Assembly: GCA_964370225.1 (NCBI GenBank)
Contig: CAYJII010000027.1
Coordinates: 1 to 35,000, forward strand
DNA from: CAYJII01 sp964370225
GTDB taxonomy: Bacteria > Bacillota > Clostridia > Oscillospirales > Ruminococcaceae
Reading direction: 5' to 3'
DNA: 35,000 bases
The translations under genes were made by a program, and so were the position numbers. This document shows positions 16,255-22,304 of the stretch, in pieces. Under the pieces are notes generated by a model. It made no database searches, was not told the DNA's origin, and saw only the letters and a program-made list of their open reading frames with translations. How positions within the stretch are numbered: the stretch's first letter is position 1; every line of letters starts with the position of its first letter.

Positions 16255-16890
16255 CTAAGCTTTCTTAACGCTATTGAAAACTGTTACCACTGAACCTTTA
16301 GGGCCAGGAACGGCACCTTTGATTGCGATAAGATTGTTCTCAGCGTCTACTTTGACAACTTCCAAGTTTTGAACGGTTACAGTTGCAGCTCCCATATGAC
16401 CTGGTAATTTTTTACCTTTGAAGATTCTTGAAGGTGACGAACATCCACCCATTGAACCTGCATGTCTATGCACAGGACCTGTACCGTGTGTTTCTTTTAG
16501 TTTTGCGTTGTTGTAACGTTTGATTGTACCTGCAAAACCTTTACCTTTACTGGTTCCTCTAACGTCAACGATGTCACCTTCAACGAAAGCATCTGCTTTA
16601 ACGATATCGCCTACATTGTAAACGTTAATGTCGTCAAATCTGAACTCTCTTAATGTTCTTTTAGGTGCAACGTCATTTTTAGCGAAATGTCCTTTTTGAG
16701 GCTTGTTCACTTTGTGAGGTTTCAAATCACCGAAGCCAAATTGTAATGCTTCATAACCGTCAGTTTCAACAGTTTTCTTTTGTGATACCACGCAAGGACC
16801 TGCTTCTACAACTGTTACTGGGATAATTTTTCCGCTCTCGTCGAAAATCTGTGTCATACCGATTTTCTTTCCGATAATTGCTTTTCTCAT
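16255..16890 (-). CDS. rplC: 50S ribosomal protein L3
   Basis: Large-subunit protein near the peptidyl transferase centre, 211 residues. It begins MRKAIIGKKIGMTQIFDESG and contains the L3 signature around FAGTIKRYNNAKLKETHGTG and HRHAGSMGGCSSPSRIFKG. The ATG at 16890 is the only possible start: upstream in-frame codons reach a TAA without another start. Unusually, the GGAGG site is about 31 bases upstream and a 22-nt hairpin lies between; with the hairpin folded the effective spacing is about 9 bases. Confidence 0.97.
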   Translation of the reverse strand: MRKAIIGKKIGMTQIFDESGKIIPVTVVEAGPCVVSQKKTVETDGYEALQFGFGDLKPHKVNKPQKGHFAKNDVAPKRTLREFRFDDINVYNVGDIVKADAFVEGDIVDVRGTSKGKGFAGTIKRYNNAKLKETHGTGPVHRHAGSMGGCSSPSRIFKGKKLPGHMGAATVTVQNLEVVKVDAENNLIAIKGAVPGPKGSVVTVFNSVKKA

Positions 16891-16930
16891 GCTGTTTGTT
16901 TGTCGATTTACCTAATTATCGACTTCCTCC
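16891..16930 (-). promoter_or_regulatory. rplC ribosome binding site with intervening hairpin
   Basis: On the mRNA strand GGAGG is followed by AA, then GTCGAT (16923-16918), a 10-nt loop and ATCGAC (16907-16902), then 7 bases and the rplC ATG. The 6-bp stem starts 2 bases after GGAGG and ends 7 bases before ATG. Looping it out leaves 9 bases, an ideal spacing. Phage T4 gene 38 is a known case of a stem-loop shortening an overlong Shine-Dalgarno spacing. Confidence 0.7.
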
Positions 16931-16946
16931 TTCTTAAGGTTATTGG

Positions 16947-16964
16947 TTGACACTTCTGTGCCAA
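16947..16964 (-). promoter_or_regulatory. Stem-loop in the rpsJ-rplC spacer
   Basis: TTGGCAC-AGAA-GTGTCAA on the mRNA strand forms a 7-bp stem (one G-U pair) with a 4-nt loop, midway in the 100-bp spacer between rpsJ and rplC. No U-run follows, so it is not an intrinsic terminator. It may be an RNase processing site or part of a regulatory fold with the hairpin at 16902-16923. Confidence 0.5.
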
Positions 16965-16990
16965 CATGACCCTGCTGTGTGCTTTAAAAA

Positions 16991-17302
16991 TTATAGTTTA
17001 ATTTCGAAATCCACACCTGCGGGAAGTTCAAGACTTTGAAGAGCCTCAACCGTTTTATTAGACGGTCTTAGGATATCAATTAGTCTCTTGTGTGTTCTCA
17101 TTTCAAACTGCTCACGGCTATCTTTGTATTTGTGAGTAGCACGGATAATTGTTATGATTTCTTTTTGTGTCGGTAGCGGAATAGGACCGGAAACTCTGGC
17201 ACCTGTTCTTTTTGCTGTTTCAACAATTTTAACTGCTGCTGCGTCCACTAAGCTGTGATCATAACCTTTCAGTCTGATTCTGATTTTTTCTTTGACTGCC
17301 AC
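16991..17302 (-). CDS. rpsJ: 30S ribosomal protein S10
   Basis: Small-subunit head protein, also NusE of antitermination complexes. I choose the GTG at 17302 (MAVKEKIRIRLKGYDHSLVD, 103 residues) because GGAGG lies 8 bases upstream; the ATG two codons earlier (17308) would be only 2 bases from it. Conserved AAVKIVETAKRTGARVSGPI and the C-terminal RPSNKTVEALQSLELPAGVD are present. First gene of the super-operon, behind a long leader. Confidence 0.97.
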   Translation of the reverse strand: MAVKEKIRIRLKGYDHSLVDAAAVKIVETAKRTGARVSGPIPLPTQKEIITIIRATHKYKDSREQFEMRTHKRLIDILRPSNKTVEALQSLELPAGVDFEIKL

Positions 17303-17537
17303 TGTCATCGCCTCCTTTTTATATTTGACTTTTTGAGGGTTGACTCAATTTATAAACACGCCTCCGTGTGTTTTAACTTTTTTGAGATAAAAATACCGAA
17401 AAAACTAAACGTCTTTCCGGGTAGGCATATTTTCCGTTTTTACCACAATCACATCTACGCAGTGCATAGGGATATTGCATATCGGAAAATGAATGTTTAA
17501 AAATGGTCGCCCGGTTTAAAATCGGACATACTCCACG

Positions 17538-17560
17538 AAAAAACCGACTTAAGAAAGTCG
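17538..17560 (-). terminator. Terminator-like hairpin (attenuator candidate) in the S10 leader
   Basis: CGACTT-TCTT-AAGTCG followed by G and six Ts, on the same strand as rpsJ and downstream of both predicted promoters. It lies about 240 bases before rpsJ. Since full termination here would silence the ribosomal operon, it is best read as a regulated attenuator, or as a stop for read-through from the small genes upstream. The stem is short (6 bp). Confidence 0.65.
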
Positions 17561-17605
17561 CAACCTTTCGCTTCATCGCATATCTGTTGCAGTCACGCAA
17601 GACAT

Positions 17606-17634
17606 ATTTTACTACATTTCGCGCAATAATACAA
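17606..17634 (-). promoter_or_regulatory. Second candidate promoter (P2) for rpsJ operon
   Basis: On the minus strand TTGTAT (17634-17629), a 17-base spacer and TAAAAT (17611-17606) form a plausible sigma-A promoter. It would start a shorter leader that still contains the attenuator-like hairpin. Weaker match than the upstream promoter. Confidence 0.5.
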
Positions 17635-17726
17635 GTGTTTTATCAGAGAAATTTCAGGTTTATTCGCAAATATTTTTGTATATATTGCGCATGGCCGTTA
17701 TATTCACCGAAAAACTACTTTCTTTT

Positions 17727-17755
17727 ATTATATACCATTTAAACTATTTTTGCAA
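17727..17755 (-). promoter_or_regulatory. Main promoter (P1) of the S10-spc-alpha operon
   Basis: On the minus strand TTGCAA (17755-17750), a 17-base spacer and a perfect TATAAT (17732-17727) are present. The predicted transcript starts near 17720 and carries a leader of about 415 bases before rpsJ. It is the best promoter match between the small upstream genes and rpsJ. Confidence 0.8.
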
Positions 17756-17820
17756 TAAGTAATTTTATATATTGCAGTTTCATAATCAATCTTTATATCA
17801 ATTATATCTTTTCGCCTTCA

Positions 17821-18081
17821 TTATAAAGTAATCTTTTTTGCACCAGTCACCAAAAGAGAATTGACTATCCTTAATATAAACGGAAAATTGCATGAGCATT
17901 TAAAAAGCCCATCAAAATACTCTTTCCATTCGTTATACTCCTTTGAACCTCTTATCAACTTTGGATTAGCAAGCGCTCCGTAATCAGGAAAATTCACGCG
18001 CCCTTTAGCGAAGTCTTTCCATGCAATTTTATCCTTGTTGTGTTTTGCATAATCATAAAGCTCTTTAGGGAATATATACAT
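17821..18081 (-). CDS. Hypothetical protein, partner of RHH-like protein
   Basis: An 86-residue protein I do not recognise. It is rich in Tyr, Lys and Asp in its first 60 residues (MYIFPKELYDYAKHNKDKIA, then WKDFAKGRVNFPDYG and EYNEWKEYFDGLF), and its last part is hydrophobic with a short basic end. No signal peptide, cysteine motif or catalytic motif is evident. The ATG overlaps the stop of the upstream RHH-like gene (TAATG), and the two share one promoter, so they should be made together. The arrangement resembles a toxin-antitoxin pair with the DNA-binding gene first, but the protein matches no toxin family I know. Confidence 0.7.
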   Translation of the reverse strand: MYIFPKELYDYAKHNKDKIAWKDFAKGRVNFPDYGALANPKLIRGSKEYNEWKEYFDGLFKCSCNFPFILRIVNSLLVTGAKKITL

Positions 18082-18254
18082 TACTTATTCTCCTCTTTTT
18101 CTTTTTGCAATGTTTCCGCAAGCAGTTTCAGCGCATACCCCATCGCAAAACCCTGAGTAATACGTGAGCCTCCCAACTTATTTTTAAGCAGTTCTTGGCT
18201 AAGTTTTAAGTTTTCTAGCGCTTCCTGCGATAGCGTTATTGTAAATCGTGCCAT
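18081..18254 (-). CDS. Ribbon-helix-helix-like small protein
   Basis: A 57-residue protein beginning MARFTITLSQEALENLKLSQ, a pattern like RHH (CopG/MetJ-type) DNA-binding proteins: a short beta strand with alternating residues, then two helices (about 9-22 and 30-50) with a Gly/Ser turn between. I start it at ATG 18254, a few bases after AGGAGGTGAG; a TTG at 18305 lies inside the promoter. It ends in a charged tail (KEKEENK). It probably represses its own promoter. The RHH call rests on pattern only. Confidence 0.72.
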   Translation of the reverse strand: MARFTITLSQEALENLKLSQELLKNKLGGSRITQGFAMGYALKLLAETLQKEKEENK

Positions 18255-18276
18255 CAGCTCACCTCCTAACATAATA

Positions 18277-18305
18277 ATTATATCATACAAAACGACATCT
18301 GTCAA
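18277..18305 (-). promoter_or_regulatory. Perfect consensus sigma-A promoter of the RHH unit
   Basis: TTGACA (18305-18300), 17 bases, TATAAT (18282-18277) on the minus strand. Both hexamers and the spacing are exact consensus, the only such promoter I see in the window. Predicted transcripts begin about 16 bases before the RHH start codon. A promoter this strong for a small DNA-binding protein suggests autorepression. Confidence 0.9.
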
Positions 18306-18361
18306 GCATATTTTATATGTTAATTAAATGTTTATTTGCGTGAGAAACAACGTGATAAAAT

Positions 18362-18395
18362 AAAAAAAGAGGAACATTTACGTTCCTCTTTTTTT
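18362..18395 (-). terminator. Intrinsic terminator after rubrerythrin
   Basis: AGAGGAAC/GTTCCTCT stem extended by seven A-T pairs on each side (18362-18375 with 18382-18395), loop of 6 bases. It lies 13 bases past the rubrerythrin stop, with a U-run on the minus strand. It is symmetrical and isolates the rubrerythrin group from the RHH unit. Confidence 0.93.
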
Positions 18396-18407
18396 ATTTT
18401 ATTGCTA

Positions 18408-18950
18408 TTAATAATTTTCAGCTTTTATTTCGAAATATGCTTTTGGATGTTTACATACTGGGCATAGTTCAGGCGCTTTTTTTGCGATGTGTATATGTCC
18501 ACAGTTACGACAATGCCACATAACTACTCCGTCGCGCTCAAACACTACACCTTCTTCTAATTTTTTAGCTAGAGCTAAATAGCGCTCTTCATGCTCTTTT
18601 TCGATTTTTCCAACGCCTTCGAAAGCTACAGCAATTTCCGTAAAGCCTTCTTCTTTCGCTACTTTTGCAAATTCAGCGTACATTTCTGTCCACTCGTAAT
18701 TTTCGCCATCAGCTGCATCTTTTAAATTGTCTAACGTAGTTGGGATTGCTCCACCTTTAATTAGTTTAAACCATAGCTCTGCGTGTTCTTTTTCATTTGC
18801 AGCAGTTTCAGCAAATATCGCCGAAATTTGCTCATATCCTTCTTTTTTAGCTTTTGAGGCGTAATAAGTGTATTTGTTTCTTGCTTGTGATTCTCCTGCA
18901 AAAGCTGCTAATAAATTCGCTAATGTTTTACTTCCTTTTAATTCTGGCAT
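18408..18950 (-). CDS. Rubrerythrin
   Basis: Non-haem diiron peroxidase that reduces hydrogen peroxide in anaerobes, taking electrons from rubredoxin. It has 180 residues from MPELKGSKTL, following AGGAGG at the right distance; a longer frame upstream has no ribosome binding site. The ferritin-like domain (1-140) has diiron ligands of the E..ExxH pattern: E20, E53/H56 and EKEH at 117-120. The C-terminal rubredoxin domain has C147, C150, C163, C166. It lies next to a flavoprotein-rubredoxin fusion, a likely electron partner. Confidence 0.95.
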   Translation of the reverse strand: MPELKGSKTLANLLAAFAGESQARNKYTYYASKAKKEGYEQISAIFAETAANEKEHAELWFKLIKGGAIPTTLDNLKDAADGENYEWTEMYAEFAKVAKEEGFTEIAVAFEGVGKIEKEHEERYLALAKKLEEGVVFERDGVVMWHCRNCGHIHIAKKAPELCPVCKHPKAYFEIKAENY

Positions 18951-19002
18951 GTTGTTACCTCCTAAAAATTTGTTCATACATAATTTATGGCGAATGTTAT
19001 AT

Positions 19003-19008
19003 ATTATA
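19003..19008 (-). promoter_or_regulatory. Possible -10 element for rubrerythrin
   Basis: A perfect TATAAT lies in the 68-bp gap between the flavin reductase-rubredoxin gene and rubrerythrin. No good -35 hexamer is found 16-18 bases upstream, so the site may be activator-dependent or chance in AT-rich DNA. Confidence 0.35.
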
Positions 19009-19018
19009 CCGCAAAGCG

Positions 19019-19648
19019 TTATAATTTCTCGAAGAATTCTTTTCCTTTTTTGCAAATTGGACAGACATAATCGTCTGCTAACTCATCAACTTCAGCTACA
19101 TAATTACAAATTGTGCATCTGTAACCTTTTTTCTTTTCTTGCTTTTCTGAGTACATCGGTGAATCTTTTGGAGTAGTCCCTTTCACAACATTATAATAAT
19201 AATCGTATGTCATTACTGGCTCATCGCTAATCGTCTTTGCCTCGTCAACATCTGCAAAAAACATTATATGTGTACCCAAATCTTTTTGCTCTGTAACTGT
19301 ACATTCAAAAACTGCCGCTGCGTGCTGTGGTGAGTATTTTACGCCATTTTCTGCAATCTCTACTTCTACATTTGCAAATTTGTCGCAAGTTTTACCGCAT
19401 TTAAACCCAAAGTTTGCGATGAAATCGATATCGGCACTTTCGGTTAATACTGTAGCACAGAATTTTTTACTTTTCTCGATAAGTTTCATTGTATACGAAT
19501 TTTTCGAGATTGTGACTGAAACTTTTTCTGGATTCGCACTCGTTTGCAACAATGTATTCACTATTACACCACTATGACTTCCGCCGTCTTGTCCGCTGAT
19601 AATATACAAACCATAACTCATTTTAAAAAATGATTTAATATCTACCAT
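19019..19648 (-). CDS. Flavin reductase-rubredoxin fusion (high-molecular-weight rubredoxin-like)
   Basis: 209 residues with two parts. Residues 1-155 resemble the flavin reductase-like FMN-binding split barrel (SYGLYIISGQDGGSHSGVIV near the start). Residues 176-209 are a rubredoxin-like domain with C178, C181 (CTIC), C196, C199 (CPIC). The same fusion is known from Moorella Hrb, which passes electrons from NADH to a flavodiiron NO/oxygen reductase. Here the neighbour is rubrerythrin, so it may feed peroxide reduction. AGGAGGAATTAAA precedes the ATG. No flavodiiron protein is encoded nearby. Confidence 0.9.
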   Translation of the reverse strand: MVDIKSFFKMSYGLYIISGQDGGSHSGVIVNTLLQTSANPEKVSVTISKNSYTMKLIEKSKKFCATVLTESADIDFIANFGFKCGKTCDKFANVEVEIAENGVKYSPQHAAAVFECTVTEQKDLGTHIMFFADVDEAKTISDEPVMTYDYYYNVVKGTTPKDSPMYSEKQEKKKGYRCTICNYVAEVDELADDYVCPICKKGKEFFEKL

Positions 19649-19678
19649 TTTAATTCCTCCTATTCATTTCTCTAATAC

Positions 19679-20224
19679 TTACAATGTGTTCATGTACTCA
19701 TCTTTTAGCATGCTCATGCAAATAATATCCGCATATCCATCCCTACTAAGTATCGCATTCCTCAGTCTGCCTTCACGTATAAAACCGATTTTCTCATACA
19801 TTTTTATCGCTCTATCATTAAAGGAATAAACTTCTAAACCTACTCTTTGCAACTGTAAATGCTTAAACGCAAAATTCAAAATTGACTTTGTAGCGAATGT
19901 CCCATGCCCTTTTCCTAGATAGTCCGCATAGAACAAACATATTCTATAATGCCCACTTTTTACCTCGTAGTCGATTTCATTAATAACCACTTCGCCAATA
20001 ATTTTATCATTATCGAATATCAAAAAATCACAGCGATTATCATCCTCGGTGCATCTAGCATAAAACTCTCTGACAGCACTTTCTTCGTAATGCGATTCTG
20101 ATCCTGTCAAATAATTAATTTCATCATCACAGTTGTAAAAAGCCTCGATGTATTTATCGATATTTTCCATTTTTGCTATTGCGATTTTTTTATCACCTTC
20201 ATTATATATAATGTCAGTTTTCAT
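19679..20224 (-). CDS. GNAT family N-acetyltransferase (RimJ/RimL or SpeG type)
   Basis: 181 residues. The acetyl-CoA binding motif appears as LGKGHGTFATKSILNFAF (about 103-120), followed by the second half of the fold RVGLEVYSFNDRAIKMYEKI and GFIREGRLRNA, a pattern typical of acetyltransferases acting on protein N-termini or polyamines. The substrate cannot be told. GGGAGAG precedes the ATG. It lies 22 bp after recG and 30 bp before the flavoprotein gene, so it is likely in the same transcript. Confidence 0.9.
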   Translation of the reverse strand: MKTDIIYNEGDKKIAIAKMENIDKYIEAFYNCDDEINYLTGSESHYEESAVREFYARCTEDDNRCDFLIFDNDKIIGEVVINEIDYEVKSGHYRICLFYADYLGKGHGTFATKSILNFAFKHLQLQRVGLEVYSFNDRAIKMYEKIGFIREGRLRNAILSRDGYADIICMSMLKDEYMNTL

Positions 20225-20246
20225 GTATTCTCTCCCAAAAGTTAAA

Positions 20247-22274
20247 TTATATTCCTACACCATCAAATAGCGCATCAATCGTCGTCTTGAGCGATGCATT
20301 CTCCGCTTTTGACAAGTCACTATCTTTTTGCAAGATTTCTTTTGCAGCTTTCGAGCTTTGCCTTAGCACCTCGACATCTTCTATCATGTCTGCAATTTTA
20401 AGCTTTGGCAGACCATGTTGCTTATTCCCGAAAAAGTCACCTGGGCCACGCTGTTTTAAGTCTTGCTCAGAAATATAAAATCCATCAGATGATTTCTCCA
20501 TAATCTTTAGCCTTTTTAGTGTTGCTTCCGCATCTGAATCTGAAACTAAAATGCAGTATGCCTGCTCGCTTCCTCTTCCCACTCGTCCACGCAACTGATG
20601 CAACTGCGATAGTCCGAAGTTTTCTGCGTTTTCTATCATCATGATGCATGCATTCGGCACATCTACACCTACTTCTACTACTGTAGTAGATACTAGCAAA
20701 TCTATATCCCCAGCCTTGAACGCACCCATGACTTCTTCCTTATCTTTCGGCTTCATTTTCCCGTGAAGTACAGCTACACGTACATCACGCAAAGGAGTGT
20801 TTGCAAGACTTTGTGCATACTCACTCACAGAAAGTTTATCGTCCTCACCCTCTTCAATAAGTGGGCAAACGACATATGCTTGGCGCCCTTCGTCGATATG
20901 CTGTTTAATGAAATTCTGCGCCCTTGTGCGCTTTTTCTTATCTATTAAATACGTCTTGATTTCAAGTCTACCCTTTGGCATTTCATCTATCACAGATATG
21001 TCCAAATCTCCGTAAATTATCAGCGCAAGCGTTCTTGGAATTGGTGTGGCTGACATTACAAGAGTATGTGGATTATCGCCTTTTTGAGTAAGCTTGCTTC
21101 GTTGTTCCACACCAAAACGATGCTGTTCATCGGTGATAACAAACCCTAAGTTTTTAAATATCACGCTATCTTGGATTAAGGCATGTGTCCCCACGACAAT
21201 GTCGACCTCGCCACTTTCGATTGCGGATTTAATCTGCGTTTTTTCCTTAGCTTTTGTGCTTCCTGTAAGCAGGGCGACTTTTATCCCCATGCTTTCAAAA
21301 GTATTTTTAAACGTATTATAATGCTGTATTGCTAGAATTTCTGTAGGCGCCATAATTGCGGACTGATAAGCATTTTTAGCCATGCAGTAACTCAAAGCAC
21401 ACGCAACCATGGTTTTCCCCGAACCAACGTCACCTTGCACTAACCTTGACATAGGCTCATCTTTTTTAAAATCAGCTAGACCGTCATCTATAGCCTTAAT
21501 CTGGGCTGGTGTGAGTGTAAACTTCAACCCCTGTAAAAACTCTGTGATATCGTAATCTATTATCTTCACCGCAGTTTGATTGTTCTTTTTTGATTTGAGC
21601 ATCAAAAGCCCTAACTGCAAAACTAAAAGCTCCTCGAAAATCAAGCGTCTTCTAGCAATTTCCATTTCCTCCATACTTTCAGGAAAGTGGATTTTCTCAT
21701 ATGCAAATCGCCTATGACATAGCGAAAACTCTTTTTTCACCTCAATCGGCAGTGTTTCGCTCATGTTATCGCCGTACACGCGAAATGCTTGCGCCACAGT
21801 TTTCGATATCATAGCACTACTAAGCCCACTTGTGAGCGGATAAACTGGCTTTATATACTCACCAATTTCCGCATCGATGAACTCGGGAGAAGTCATTTCT
21901 TTTTTAAGCAAATTCCCCGTAATCTTACCCATGAACACATATTCATGATCGAGCTTTAGCGCTTCAAAAATATATTTGCTGTTAAAAATTGTAATAGTAA
22001 GGTCGCTTTCTCCATCAGTAGCAAATACTCTGAAAATCGAGAGCCCCTTCCTTAATCTAGTTTCTCCCTGCTTTTTAAAAATCTTGGCTTTCACGCAAAC
22101 AACTTCGTTTAATTCGCACTCTCTAATAGGCGTAAAAAGCGAAAAATCTTTATATATTCTGGGAAAAAAGCTCAAAAGGGAGTAGATTGTATCTACCCCC
22201 AATTTTTTGTATAGTTTTGCCCTTTGCTCTCCAACGCCTTTTAGGAATTGGATGGGGGAGTATATGTCAGGCAT
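20247..22274 (-). CDS. recG: ATP-dependent DNA helicase RecG
   Basis: Branch-migrating helicase that regresses stalled replication forks and processes Holliday junctions. It has 675 residues, the family's usual length. Order: wedge/OB-fold domain (about 1-200); Walker A GDVGSGKT at 281-288; DEQH Walker B at 382-385; SATPIPRT at 408-415; motif V region VSTTVVEVGVDVPNA; motif VI QLHQLRGRVGRGSEQAY. AAAGGAG precedes the ATG. It follows the DAK2 gene by 30 bp, a common Firmicutes neighbourhood. Confidence 0.98.
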   Translation of the reverse strand: MPDIYSPIQFLKGVGEQRAKLYKKLGVDTIYSLLSFFPRIYKDFSLFTPIRECELNEVVCVKAKIFKKQGETRLRKGLSIFRVFATDGESDLTITIFNSKYIFEALKLDHEYVFMGKITGNLLKKEMTSPEFIDAEIGEYIKPVYPLTSGLSSAMISKTVAQAFRVYGDNMSETLPIEVKKEFSLCHRRFAYEKIHFPESMEEMEIARRRLIFEELLVLQLGLLMLKSKKNNQTAVKIIDYDITEFLQGLKFTLTPAQIKAIDDGLADFKKDEPMSRLVQGDVGSGKTMVACALSYCMAKNAYQSAIMAPTEILAIQHYNTFKNTFESMGIKVALLTGSTKAKEKTQIKSAIESGEVDIVVGTHALIQDSVIFKNLGFVITDEQHRFGVEQRSKLTQKGDNPHTLVMSATPIPRTLALIIYGDLDISVIDEMPKGRLEIKTYLIDKKKRTRAQNFIKQHIDEGRQAYVVCPLIEEGEDDKLSVSEYAQSLANTPLRDVRVAVLHGKMKPKDKEEVMGAFKAGDIDLLVSTTVVEVGVDVPNACIMMIENAENFGLSQLHQLRGRVGRGSEQAYCILVSDSDAEATLKRLKIMEKSSDGFYISEQDLKQRGPGDFFGNKQHGLPKLKIADMIEDVEVLRQSSKAAKEILQKDSDLSKAENASLKTTIDALFDGVGI

Positions 22275-22304
22275 TTTAATACTCCTTTTGCATTATTATT
22301 TATT

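Larger units (their letters stand above)
17303..17726 (-). promoter_or_regulatory. Long structured leader of the S10 operon
   Basis: This stretch of about 420 bases between the rpsJ start and the promoter region holds no convincing gene. On the mRNA strand it contains: an intrinsic-terminator-like hairpin (17538-17560); a possible competing pairing CGGTTT (17546-17541) with AAACCG (17517-17512); an 8-bp stem ATTTTCCG (17490-17483)/CGGAAAAT (17436-17429) enclosing the hairpin CTATGC/GCGTAG (17469-17455); and a stem AAACAC/GTGTTT (17373-17354) that encloses a GGAGG. Together these suggest autogenous control by a ribosomal protein through attenuation, but I do not recognise a named leader family. 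Confidence 0.6.

Noticed and set aside
17373..17600. Minus-strand ORF of 75 codons in the S10 leader
   Set aside because: No ribosome binding site, no recognisable motif, and it overlaps the attenuator hairpin and stems. The plus-strand ORFs here (17255-17500, 17503-17742) are equally unsupported.
18255..18305. Longer start (TTG 18305) for the RHH-like gene
   Set aside because: That codon is part of the -35 hexamer of the promoter, so it cannot be translated from this transcript.
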